This document shows positions 22,214-34,226 of a DNA stretch of 60,000 bases, piece after piece. Source of the stretch: Cryptomeria japonica (lineage: Eukaryota > Streptophyta > Pinopsida > Cupressales > Cupressaceae); contig NC_081409.1 of assembly GCF_030272615.1 (NCBI RefSeq), forward strand, positions 474,668,573-474,728,572, in the 5' to 3' direction. Positions within the stretch are counted from its first letter, which is position 1. Every line of letters starts with the position of its first letter. The translations under genes and the position numbers were made by a program. The notes beneath the pieces were generated by a model. It worked only from the letters and a program-made list of their open reading frames with translations. It was not told where the DNA came from and made no database searches.

Positions 22214-23337
22214 AAAAAAGTGGAAAATTGGGGGCTTAGCAAATTCTCCACATGGAAGGGAGGATTCACTAAGCTCAATTTTTTACTTGGGGGACTTTAC
22301 ATTCAAAAAAGGGGGATGAATCTAATAGATCTAATCCTAAATGATGCAAGGACTAAATACTAAGTAGATTGGTTATAATTGGAATGCAATTGACCCTCTT
22401 TTGTAAGTTGATTAATTGAACTAAGACTAAGTGTTGGAAATAAAGACAAAGTATGAGAAAACAACAAGCTACAAATTCGGGATTCAGTCATGCACCTAGA
22501 TCTAAGAAGTTTGAGATGATTTGAAGCTACTCTTTGAAATTTGCCAAAAATTTCAAGGACCATGTGTCCAGACCAGGTTGCCCCCAACTTGGTCCTCGGA
22601 ACTTTCCGCACGTCGAAAATGGTTTTTCCGTCTCTGCAAATAAAGCTTAATTCTAGAAGTACAGCTGCACACCTGTTTGTTGCACATAGAAGGAAAGGGA
22701 AATGTGTTGGGAATAGGGGTTTGTCTTCAACTCAAACCCCAATTTTGGAATTAACCAAGTGGTTGAAGTAATGTAATTGAATTAACTGAAAGTAGAAATC
22801 CTCCTCTTTCAGGAGATGTTGAATTGACTAAAAATGAAATGTTTATACCTCCTTGTGAAGTTTTGCTTGTATCCACATGGAATTATGATTTCATGAAGTA
22901 GAATTATGATATCCTCTTCAATGTTTTAAATCTTGACTCTATCGCTACTCCAAACCTTGAAGGAAGACCAAAAATGTTCGATTGCTCTTGAATGCTTGAT
23001 CTCTTGAATGCTTGAAGACCTCTTATGTGTTTTGGATTGTGGATCCCCAAATGAGAGGGGAAATACCTCTTATATGCTTTCCCGTAGGAATAACTGATTA
23101 ATTTTCTGGCATGGGCCGATATAGGGGGGATTTAAAGGGGACCAGGGCACCACGCCCTAGTCCTACCTTAATTTGGGGAAGGATCAAGGTGCATGAAGAG
23201 TGCATTATTGAGTTGCAAGGTGTTTTTTATGTGCATGAGCATATTCAGGTCTCTAATCAGGGCGAGGGGTGCAAACACTAAGGCGAAGACCCAAATGCAG
23301 TCACAAATTGTGAGGGGTGCAATTTTAAGATGTTACA
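22214..23337 (-). repeat. 5' LTR of X
   Basis: Minus strand starts TGTAACATCTTAAAATTGC at 23337. It pairs with 15201-16403 with many substitutions and small deletions. Its internal end near 22212-22214 is altered (CCACTTTTTTAGTG instead of CCACTTTACA), so that edge is uncertain by a few bases. CATATAAGAGG-type TATA on the minus strand is near 23075-23065. Confidence 0.88.
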
Positions 23338-23699
23338 GATCCAAATCCTTGCAAAAGATTGTATTCTTCATATGACCTTGGGGGTTGCACAACATGTTGT
23401 GGGTTCAATTGATTAAAATCAAATGGTGCACTCCCTAACGATGTCGATGGAGCACTTCCATGCCCTGGTTTCATTGGCACGAATATGGGTTCATAGTATG
23501 GTGGAGGTCCTAATTGTACTATCCCATATTGTGGTAATGTGTTGATTGTCAGGCCCACATTGGAATCAAGCAGTTGGGTCTGGTATTGTTGAATTTGTGT
23601 GTTTGGCACATTATCCATTGAAAACGACATGGCTTGATACATAGATTCATCTGATTTCTTAGTTTTGGACCTTGTTTCAATAGGCATGTCACTATGCAA
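23338..23699 (-). pseudogene. Element H gag, N-terminal part
   Basis: A 120-codon open stretch from ATG 23699: a basic start with ETRSKTKKSD, then Gln/Asn/Pro-rich sequence (NTQIQQYQTQLLDSN, GPPPYYEPIFVPMKPG), ending at RSYEEYNLLQGFGS where X is inserted at GATCC. The frame continues at 15200 on the far side of X. Start choice: first Met after the leader, with no upstream in-frame coding resemblance. The protein would be the leading part of a gag polyprotein. Confidence 0.75.
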
Positions 23700-24173
23700 T
23701 ATTTTTGAGATTTTTTTAATTTTTGGATGATTTATGCAAGTAATGCAGACCTAAAAGGATGACAAATGTGACTTATGTATATGGTATTTGTGAGATTATG
23801 AATTTGAAATGAGATGCAACTAAGTGCAACATTGGGATATGATAATGCAATCTATGTTTTGGATTTCTTGAATGTTGGAAGAATGACAATGATATGCAAC
23901 CAAATGCAATCCTAGGGAATGGTAGTGCAACATATGTTTTTGGACTTTTTGAGATTTCGACAAACTTTTGGATTACAAACCTGAAGATGCAACCTTGAGA
24001 AATTGAAATCAAGTCTAGACCTTAAGAGGACAAATGACCAAATGATAATAAGACAAATGCCAATGTCTCACCTATATGCCTGGATACTAAGCTAGGTTTG
24101 ACAAAATTATGATGATAAAAGGATAATATTAGACAAGGTCAAGACATCCTAACAACAACTTAGAGTTTAGTCT
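23700..24173 (-). other. Element H leader, part 1
   Basis: No coding. Repetitive AT-rich leader with recurring ATGCAACC/AATGCAA phrases on the plus strand. It continues beyond S1 at 25808, where the same phrases recur. Confidence 0.6.
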
Positions 24174-25807
24174 TGTAGCGTCGTAAATTGTACACCCTTA
24201 ATTGGGTGGTACAATTCCACGCTTAGGGTATCACCTGCCTTAGTGTTTTTGCATCTTGCATTTAAAATTCCATTTAAGCATTTAATAAATTAATTTAATT
24301 AAATCTAAAGTCTTCTTTTATCACTTTACACATCATAAAATTGTGCCCTTTACCCTAAGTGTGCCCCTTTTTATTTTATTCTTTCAATTAATTATTTCAT
24401 CAAAAGCCCTAATTATGTCCTATTTCGACATTCAAGGCCTAATTTCGCATATCTAGACACCTTGAATTTCCACATACTCTTGGAATTATCTCTAAATCAC
24501 AATATCTTGCTTCCCCAAAAATTTGGCAAAAAGTTGGTTGGACCAGCTAGCTAGCTACTTGGTCCTGACTTTTTCTCCCCGAATTATGGGAGCATGTTTT
24601 GGCGGTATTTTAATGTTTAAATCTAGAGATTTGTGAAAAAAATATTGAGGTCGGCCTAAAGTTGAAAACAAAGTTAGGGTTTCCTACATATAGTCTTCCC
24701 TTTCCTAATTTAAAGGATCCACTCTCTGGCAATTGAAGGAGCCTCTTATGAAGTAAGAGTGCTGGTTATGTGGAGTCTACAATCAACAAATCAAGCATTC
24801 GTCAAGCATTTATCAAGTCTTCATCAATTAGGAGCTTTGAATACATTGAAGAATAATAGGAGATCGCTAAGTGTTGATTGGCTTGTACCTCTCCCTTAGG
24901 GCTTTGGTATGGTTTCATTTTATTTTCATGTCTGTGTATAAGCTTCATAACATTCATTTTCAGATTTACAATCATGCTTTAGATCCATTATTTCATTTGT
25001 AATTTGAAGCATTTAAATTTACATTTACAATCATTTAGAGTTTGCTCTCCAAAGTGTAGGGTAGAACTCTAGAATTACTTTCTTGTTCATTTAGGATCTT
25101 GCATACACACAAGATTCTTGCGCACACATTTTCAATACATTATCATATATTTGTGGAGGTGGAAACCACCAAAACAAGGGGTTTGACTAAGGCAAAACCC
25201 TATATAGCCACCTAGACACCATTTTTCAAGTTTCAGGTGCAGGTATAGGAATATGGTGAATGCGTGAATTTCAGGACTGATGGAACACACAGGTGCAGAC
25301 TTAGTCTCAAAGCTAGATCCTAGTTTCTAGGGACCACAGCATGGCACCTTGGTTCTCCCTATTTTGCATCATTTTTTGGGTAGATCAGCATTCCTGACTC
25401 TCAGAATCCAAAATCCAAAAGTTCGGCCCTCTATTTCATCAAGGACCATGGCATGACGCCCTGGTGCTGCTCAGTTAGCCCCCAATTTCAGTGTTAGGTA
25501 CACATTAGAATTCCCCTTCCTGCTCTATGCTCAGTTTCTCAGTATCAATTCAGTCAGTTTCTGCATTTTTAGTTTATACTTGCTTCCTTGTTCATCTCCT
25601 AGCATAGTTGGTTATTGCATCATATTTTGCACATCTCCTCTACATTACAACAAAGGAATAAAAACCCTAAGAGATATTCCTTGACTCTCTCTTTCTCTCA
25701 CAATAAGTAGTCAAAGTGAAATATCTCTCTAGGCTCTTTCATATTCCAATGTGTGTATGAGAGTGGGATTAGGTCTTAGCTACTTGGTTCCATTTTTACC
25801 CATCACA
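24174..25807 (+). mobile_element. S1: solo LTR, 1634 bp
   Basis: Begins TGTAGCGTCGTAAATTG, ends CCCATCACA, and is flanked by the identical 5-bp repeats AGTCT (24169-24173 and 25808-25812). No interior or second LTR is present, so it is a solo LTR left by LTR-LTR recombination. Its start resembles the X LTR start (TGTAACGTCTTAAAATT), and both have GCCTTAGTGTTT and GGACCA/TGGTCC inverted repeats, so they are related families. No gene inside. Confidence 0.88.
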
Positions 25808-27931
25808 AGTCTAAAGTTTTATTTTCAAATTTGGCAAAACCTAATTTTAATACTAAATGTGAATTGGCAATGATAATGACAAGACCCAGGGATATGCTAT
25901 GGTCTCAAGATATGATATGATCTAGGGATATGATATGATATCAAGCTAAGACAAGACTAGGGTTTGTGACAATAAAATGATAAATGCCAATGTGATAAGG
26001 ATGTGTGAGGACCAATGACTTAGAATATGTGAAATGCAACCTAAGCCAAGATCTAATTTTAGGATAATGATAATGCAATAAATTATCAAGACCTAGGAAA
26101 ATGATTTTGAACCTAAGTGCAAAAGGGGATTAATGGCAATGCAATGGACTAAATATGAAAGGAAATGAGAATGTCCTAAGACCTATGTTTGGACTATGCA
26201 AAACCTAATCCTAAGTGACATGCATTTTGAAACCAAGGCATCCAATTATTTGACAAGCCATGTTATTGAGAACTTTTTAAAATTGGATGATAACTTGGAG
26301 TGTTTTGAGACACGTTTTTTACTTTTGGAAACTTTGTTGATCTTTTTGATAGCCAAGGCTTTTTATGACTTTGTCTCTGATATGAATCTTTGTGTTTATT
26401 TGTGATTTTTCTTTATGTTGTTTATGACCTTTTCTTGTAATGTGAAGCTTTAAAAATCATGGAGAACGAAATGGTTGTTTGACTTTTGCATGAAAATAAA
26501 CACATTCAAGCACAATCCTAAGGCTGACAAGGACAATATTTATTGGATTCCCACTATGGATTTCTCTGAGACACACTTTTTCATATTGGATATCGTAAAA
26601 TTCTAGTGGCACTGGCTCCCCTCCATAACACACACTTCTCTGACACACCAAACTTTGAATTCCCAAAGATCCAAAGATCTTTGAGAATTTTATATCTCAA
26701 TAATAAATTGCGAGTTTGTGGAATGACTCTAAAGGTACAACCTACTACACTAGCCAATAGAGAGTTTTTTGGTAACTAAAACAATTATGGCTCATAGTGG
26801 GGGAACTTTAATGGAAATTGATGTCTATAATGCGGTGGTGACTCACTTAAGAGCCTCCTATCCTAGTCCTCATAATAGGATTTTTACACATCTCACACAA
26901 GTGTGGATACTGAGGGAACCTGATTGATAGACCAACTTCACCAAGTAGTCATGACTTTCACTTGACTTATTAATTTGTATAGCAGGCTGAAGAAGTAGGC
27001 ACTTGGGAGGTAGGCCCTCTACAAAAAAAAGAAAAACTTGAGCATCTCTAACACTTCTCTTGCACCCAGGACCATGAGAGACATAGGAGAGGATAGTGTG
27101 TGTTAATACTGGGTATGGTCACATGCACAAGTGTGCCCAATCACAGAAAACATATATTCATTTTAAACCCAAATTGAAATGTCGTCTAACTACTAAAATC
27201 AAAGACAATATGTTTCAAAGTTTAGTCTTTGACAACATCCTACATCAAGTGCGTTAGTAGTTTGCATTGTAGGTCTTCTCCTAATGAGCACCAAGTTGCT
27301 GCATAGATTATTAGTACCACAAAAGCCCTAACATCTGATAATAAGCTAAATTTGAAACAATTCAAAATTGAATTCCATCATTATACCTGTCATCTGCCTC
27401 TGCAAGTGCACAGAACAGAGACACACTTGCGCAAAATATAGAGGACACCTATGCAGTTTTAGCTCAAACCTACACAACTCTATCTCACACCTACACAGGT
27501 TCAGGATACACCTATGCAATTGTATAGTCCACCTACAAAATCAATGATAGAATTCAAACAAAGGTCAAATTCTACCAAAGAGAGAGCTAATATGATCATA
27601 CAAACCCTAATTTTGATGAAATTTGGTCCTATTTGGCATCAAAACTCCGTATAATTGGAATGCATGATTTAAATTTTGCATATTATTAGATGAAATCATG
27701 CCTAAGAAAGTGATTGCAAACCCCAAACAATTAAATTAAAAACTTTTTAAGCCTTCTCAAGCAAAATGCAGAAGTTCACAGCTTGCAAACCCTAATTAGG
27801 CTAGTGCGAAGATTTGTTGTTCATTTCTATCATATTTAAGCTGATTGAGTTCATTCCAACCGTAGAAAACCTAATTAAACCAATTACATTCAAATTATCA
27901 TCAAATTTGTAAAGTTTGAGTTCAATTTCCT
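25808..27931 (-). other. Element H leader, part 2
   Basis: Non-coding. At 27440-27545 about five copies of an (A)CACCTAYRCA-type phrase recur every 20-24 bases. The short ORFs here (26196-26405, 26457-26666) resemble nothing I know. The left boundary of the Y cluster at 27931/27932 lacks an LTR terminus, so it is a truncation rather than a clean insertion junction. Confidence 0.55.
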
Positions 27932-28737
27932 GATTGGCAACGTATGTTCTATCACAGAATTGTCAATCCTATCCCTATCTGCTATTCTAGTCTTCCCTAG
28001 AGGACCTGCTTGAGTGTATCCTTTCAGCAGCTTATCCAATCGACAGCGTATGTTCATCATAGAACTATCGATTTGGCCTTGAAGATATAAACGTGCTTAC
28101 ATATTGCACATACGTGCTCGCATCAAACACAGACGTTGCATTCACAAACGCGCCTAGCACAAACACAGACGCACCTAGCCTACCCAGACGCGTCGGGCAC
28201 CAACGCAGATGCACCTTACCATTTTTCCCCCAGCTTGACATTTTTTCAACATACCTAAACTGCATTTATTACCTACCTATCATGCATTTATGACAACTTT
28301 TAATGCGAAAAAGTACAAGGAGGTTCTGCGGTACTTACTAGCTCTCTTGCATCTGCTAGCTTCTGATATCGGCGAACGCGATCAAATCTATGCACTAATG
28401 CCATTGTTGTTGACTGCTATCTGCTCTTTCTACACTCTAATCTCTTGGATGTGTGGATGACAATGACGATGTTTTCCCTCATAGTCTATCTTATAGACTA
28501 CCCTAGCCCTAGCCCTAGTCAGTCTTCATTATCCCGTGACTCTGGCACTCTATCCTATCTTGTCAGTCCTATCTAGCCTTTCTTTCTTATTGAGAGATTG
28601 TTTGTGATCTTTTCAAACATTTTCATCTAATCTCTGGAGGGGGCATATCATTCCCATCTTGGGGAAACTTTGCATCAGTTCATCTTATCTTCTTTGAAAC
28701 AACGCGACAAGTTGCATTGTCTCAAAGAGGGGCAAAA
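27932..28737 (+). mobile_element. Truncated 3' interior of a Y-family element
   Basis: 806 bp homologous to 38990-39747, the 3' interior of Y, ending in the same polypurine tract (AAAGAGGGGCAAAA, 28724-28737) and followed by an LTR. Homology stops abruptly at 27932, at the edge of a stem-loop unit. The right copy lacks about 45 bp of an ACGCGCCTAGC-rich segment present here (about 28140-28215). This is the residue of a second Y-family copy upstream of Y. Confidence 0.85.
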
Positions 28738-29524
28738 TGTAGACACCTAAAATTGGCATGTCTAATTAAATAAATATTTTTATTTATTTAATTATTTAAG
28801 CCTAATTCATTTATTAATTAAATAAATCTTTATTTATTTAATTAATTAATTTATCCTCTTCTAGCCTTATTTCTTATTTAAATAAATTTATTTATTTATT
28901 TAAATTATCTCCTAAATTAAATAAATATCGTATTTATTTAATTGATCCCACTTCTTCTATTAATTAAATAAATCTTTATTTATTTAATTAATTCATTAGC
29001 CTTTTCTACCCATGACACATGTCATTCATCTCTTAATTCATACACTACCTACCCTCTTATTATTTTCTTATTTCTTTTACCTACCCTCTAATCATAGCCG
29101 ACCATTTATCTTTTACACCTCTCAATCTTATCTCTCCATTTCCTATAGTGTCTTCTATATAAGAGGATGCTTCTTTCATTATCAACCCTAATCATTCTAA
29201 TCTGTTAATCAAGCCTCCCAACTATGCTTTTGAATTTTCATATGCGATCAAGCCTACTTGCAACCACATTTTCGTTCTTTGTTGAGCTCTTGTGCACATA
29301 TAAAATCTAAGAGCAAATATATCAAGCAAGATCAATGGAGATAAGAAGAATGGAGATACAAACCCTATTGGACATGTGATGGTATAATCTTTGTGATTTT
29401 ATATGGTTTGCATTGTCTTAGGTAATCTTCATATGTTATCGTGGATTTTTGTTGTTGTTAGGCTAGGGTTTTGTGGTTGAATTCATTTAGTCTTTCAATA
29501 TTGTTGTTTCCATTTTCACCATAA
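28738..29524 (+). repeat. Left LTR of Y
   Basis: Starts TGTAGACACCTAAAATTGG and matches 39748-40540; the end is within CACCATAAA. It contains five perfect AT-rich palindromes (28763-28992), a TATATAAG box at 29156-29163, and a downstream pyrimidine-rich region. It serves both as 3' LTR of the truncated copy to the left and as 5' LTR of Y. Confidence 0.9.
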
Positions 29525-29530
29525 AAATTT

Positions 29531-32108
29531 TGGCATGCCCCGTGGGACATGGATTTTTGTTATATCTACATTTTTTGCAGGTTTTTCTAACCCTATATTG
29601 TTGTTTTGTAAAACAATTTGGAGAATAACCTTGTGCAGCTAGGGTTTTGGACACAAAATCAAGATCTTGAAGAGATTTAATCCGATCTCACAAATGGCTT
29701 GGAATTTTTGCACCAAATTTTGTTGACAAGTTGAAGACAATATTAAGAGCTCTTAATCCAAAATTCAGAATTTTTGGAGCACATTTGCATTTTCCATTAA
29801 TATTTTATGAATTTTCCTAAAAAAAATAATTTTGAGAGAAAATGAGAGAATTTTTTGGATTTTCTTACATTTTTGGAAATCTCTCAGAATTATACATAGG
29901 ATCTGTTCTTTGTGATTTCAATTTTGATGCAAAATATTTCCTAAAAAATTAGATCTTTAAAAATTAGGGTTTTTCATTATTTTGATCAGATCTCACAAAC
30001 GACTTTGAACGTTGGCATAAAATTTGTTTTTCAGGTCAAGAACATTATCGAAGGTGCTCAGTAAAAAAATCAGATTTTTTGGAGCATATTTGAATTTTAT
30101 ATGATTTTTTTGTGTATTTTCATAAAAAAATAAAGTTTGAGAGCAAATGAGCAATTTTTTTCGATTTTATTACATTTTTGGAAATTTCTCAGAATTATAC
30201 ATAGGATCTATTCTTTGTGATTTTAATTTTAAAGCAAAATAATTCCTAAAAAATCAGATCTTTAAAAGTTAGGGTTTTGCATTATTGTGATCATATCGTA
30301 GAAACTGCTTGGAATTTTTGCAATAATTTTTTATGCAGGTTTGGAAGGATATCAGGAGTGTCCTGTAAAAATTTCATATTTTTTGGATCAATTGTGCATT
30401 TTATATGAATTTTTTATGATTTTTCATAAAAAAAATAATTTTTGGAGCAAATTAGCAAATTTTTTGGATTTTCTTACATTTCTGAAAATGTCTTGAAATT
30501 TTACAGGTTCTTTGTTTTTTATGATGCAAAAGAACTCATGGAAAATCAGAGCTTTGAATTTGTAAAAAAAATGCATTATTGAAGGCCCCCTATTTCACAA
30601 AGTCTTTTGGATCTAAAATTTACCTAACTTGTGTGCTTGCAGGAGGGGTATTATTGAAAAACTACTAACAAAACTTTGTTGCAAAATTTTGGCAAGGGTT
30701 TTTTATCTTCATTGTGCGCCTTGTTTTCATAGATTATCAAACACTTCAATTGGTGCACTAAAATTGAACTACTGTCTTTTGTGTCTTGAGCAATAGGCTC
30801 TTTTTGTTTAATCTTTAGAGGGCCTGTCTCCCTGTGTGGTCATTATGACTACTAGTGAGGAGAGAATGACCCAAGTGGTAGCAAGGAAAACCCACCTCTT
30901 TCAAACCACTATAAATAACTGCATCCATGGTGAAAGCCATGGGTAACGTGTGTTGATTAGTTCATACCGACACTATGTCTCCTCATAAACCCATTTCATC
31001 AAATTTATTTGATCAGTTGTAGGCCGTAACCCCTACCGGCTGGGAGCCTTTTGTATTTACAGAGCTGAAAGTGTCGCATGTATGGCCACACAAGCGAATG
31101 CCCTTACTAGCACCTTTTTGTTTTAGAAAGCCAAAATCCTTCTAGTTGTTGGGGCAGGAGGTCGGACCTCTGGAGCGGCCCACACACATACAGTTCTTAG
31201 TAGAGATACAAAGTTCGCCACGAGGAGTTTACGTAGAGACCGATACTTGACTGCCCCAGAGAAGTGAGTGTCGAGGGTGGAGCCAGCGGGGTCAAGCATC
31301 TAAGTATCCACTTTGAATAGCATAGCCCCAGGGGAAACCCCAGGTGGGATCAACAACTATTGTCCTGGCCAACCATAAGAATTGTGCTTGCCTTCTTTTG
31401 AACATTCAAACACTCAAGACCAAACATCAAAAACATTTTGTCTTTTGTGTCTTTTGTGTCTTCAAGTGTATGCAAAACATTTTTACATCAAACAACACAC
31501 TTTTATTTGAGTCATTTTGAGTTTAAACACTTTCAAACATTGAGTCTTCATCAATATTGTGTCATCTTGTCATGAAAAACAATCAAAAAATTATGATTTG
31601 GTCACAACAAACAATTTCACAAATTGGAAAAATTTACAATCCAGCAAACAAGAGCAATTAGTTTCGAAATTATTGAGCTTCCTAAGTTATTTCTCTAGAT
31701 TTTCATCTAGCATTCAACCTATCTTTGGGTCTCACAAAGTCCATCATTTCTTTACACCTTACATTACATTCGCATTTGTCTAAACTTGAGTCAAAAGGTC
31801 ACTTGCTTGTCCTCATCTTTCTTTGTCAACACACTACATACAACAACATTTTGCTAAGTGGTCTCTCATCAAGGTCTATCACCTTTGGGTCTCATTTGGT
31901 CTTACTTAGAGTCAAGGTCAACTTACCTCATCAAGAGAAACTATCATCTCTTTGGAAGCCACACTTACTCTACTACATACATATTTGGTCTTACACTTTG
32001 GACATTGCAAGTACACCTCAGATTCATTTACATTTCATCCAACTCTTGGTCTTCCATACTCTTTTCCATTTTCATCTAGTCTCACACATCTTGGTCAATA
32101 CCTAGTTC
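29531..32108 (+). other. Y leader with ~305-bp tandem repeats
   Basis: Non-coding. Primer-site-like TGGCATGCCCCGTGGGAC opens it. Three units of about 305 bp start near 29684, 29989 and 30294, with a partial fourth near 30590; each contains TTCATAAAAAAATAA, TTTTCTTACATTT and (first two) TTAGGGTTTT. A more GC-rich part (30830-31400) includes CCCCAGGGGAAACCCCAGG (about 31330). ORFs at 31559-32105 show no family resemblance. Confidence 0.75.
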
Positions 32109-34226
32109 ATGGTTGAAACCCATTCCCATGAGTCCGCAAACATGAGTGTCTATGAGTATGACAATGATGTCTTTTTCAATTCTGATCATACCACATTACC
32201 TGACATAGATGCCTATAGAAACATTCCAAATGTTGAGAACATGGACACTACAAACAACAATGATACACACAATGACAATATGGACAACTTCTCCGTACAT
32301 TCAGCAGAAGTGGAAGACTCCATTATGGATACCTGTTTCAATCGATTGGTTGAGGAAATAATGAGGAGAGATAGACAATATTTCTTACAAGTGATGGCGC
32401 AAAGTGGAGCCAAGATAACACATGATTTTGATATGTCTCAAATAATGGAACATCGACCTTTGCAACAACCTCACCTCAACATGGATCAAAGGAGGCCTAA
32501 TAGTGGAGGCGATAGAGGACCACATATGGTGCCTGAATCACCATCATCTTTGTTTCAAAAACCTGAGGTCCCATAAACACATGGTCAAGCATATGATACT
32601 CACCTTTGCAGACCATTATGGAAGTCTTATGCAGAAAAATATACTCAATCACATACCAATGCTAAGGACCAACCACCAAAGAAATTGGATATCCAAAGGC
32701 ATGATCAAAATTTGGGCACAAGGAAACCCCACGTCAAATTTGGGGGCAACACATTAGAACAAACTCATGACATGACTGTAGAGTATGGTATATATGGACA
32801 AAACACATATTACATTCCTCATCATGACTCTATACCAAGTGGTCCATATACGCAACATCATTATGGTCCCCCTCCATATGAACATGTGTATGATCAATAC
32901 CATCCATATATGCAACATGCTCCTCCTCCACCCAGTGGTTCAGACATGGGGTATGGTCCAAGAAGTCGATCTCCACCTAAGAACAATTTGGAACAACAAA
33001 TTAAGGACTTACAAAAGAAAATGGAGGACATAAATACACCAAAGCCAACTTACACAATGAGAGACATATGTCCCTATCCATTTGACAAAAGCATTCCAAT
33101 GCCTCCATTTCCTACACACTTTGTGACACCTAAGTTTGATAAGTACAGAGGAAAAGGGGATCCTAAGGCACATATAAGATAGTTTTTCACAGCTTGCATT
33201 GAGGTAGCAGTAGAAGAGACATTTGATGAGATTATTCCCACAGAGCTTAGGTGATCAAGCTATGGAATGGTTCTCCCAACTCCCACCTGGAATTAAGTCA
33301 TGAGGTGATTTAGTAGAGGATTTTATCCAACATTTCTCATACAACATAGAGACAGATATATCAGTCACCACTCTGTGCAACACCAAGTGAAAGGATGGGG
33401 AGTCATTTTCATCATTCCCATAAAGATGGAGGAATTTAGCCAGCAGATCCTCTTGTGAAATTCTGCAAAAATAAATGGTAGAGATGTTCACCCAGAATGT
33501 TAACAAAGACATTGGTTATGACTTGAGAAAAGCTTGTTTGTCCACCTTCAAGGACGTCATTGAAAAAGGCTTAGCAACAGAAAAGGTCTTAATTGAGAAA
33601 GGAGTAATTAAGATATTCAAAGAAAACAAAGAGGACTTTAAAGGAAAAGACAAGCCAAGATTTTGGAATAAAAACAAGAACACAGTCAATGATGGTATTG
33701 TTGATGCCAATATAGTACGACCCAAAATCGTTTTTTCTAGATCAATCTCTACAAACAATCAAGTGAATACTCAAACAACTTCCAAATCATGAAGGAAGTA
33801 CACTCCATTGGGAGAACCACTTGAGTCAGCTTTTTAGAAGCTACTGGCAAACAAAATAATAACAATTCCAGATTTACCTCCATATGAGCGAAAGGTCAAA
33901 CCAAATTGGTGGAATGATGATGAATACTGTGAATATCACAAAAGAAAAGGACATAAAATAGGAAATTTTCATCGAATGAAGAACATCATACAAGATCTTA
34001 TTGATAGAGGTGACATTGAGATTGAAGGACACTCATCCAATCAAGAACATGAAATGTTTAAAGAACCATTCCCAAAACATGACAAGGGAAAAGCTAAAGC
34101 CACAGATGACCAAACTAACTATACCAGAGCATCCTATAACTATGATTCAACTGTCAATCACATTTCAATGGACAATTATGTCTCTACCATTATCATCAAG
34201 GAAAAAACACCTGAGAATTCTACCTA
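32109..34226 (+). pseudogene. Y gag
   Basis: Starts at ATG 32109 (MVETHSHESANMSVYEYDND), the first Met of a frame open to a TAA at 32574 and then to a TAG at 33181. Asn/Asp-rich N-terminus, a RLVEEIMRRDRQYFLQVMA helix, a Pro/Tyr/His-rich stretch, then the core YPFDKSIPMPPFPTHFVTP and FDKYRGKGDPKAHIR, as in H. A frameshift near 33190-33240 moves to the frame of 33475-34226. That holds DLRKACLSTFKDVIEKG and the knuckle-like YCEYHKRKGHKIGNFH, whose last Cys is Phe. Ends at TAA 34225. Capsid and RNA-packaging protein by family; inactive here. Confidence 0.8.

Larger units (their letters stand above)
15201..23337 (-). mobile_element. X: Ty3/gypsy element with gag and protease only
   Basis: Two LTRs (15201-16403 and about 22214-23337) in minus orientation, starting TGTAACGTCTTAAAATT and ending CCACTTTACA, bound a 5.8-kb interior. 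The flanks carry GATCT/GATCC. Removing X joins the H gag frame without a shift, which independently supports both ends. The interior carries a long repetitive leader with a SINE, gag, protease, an 8-residue repeat linker and a short terminal fragment. No RT, RNase H or integrase motif is visible, so X is non-autonomous. Confidence 0.9.

Noticed and set aside
30830-31400. Structured RNA or rRNA-like fragment in the GC-richer Y leader
   Set aside because: No recognisable rRNA or known ncRNA core; position fits ordinary retrotransposon leader.
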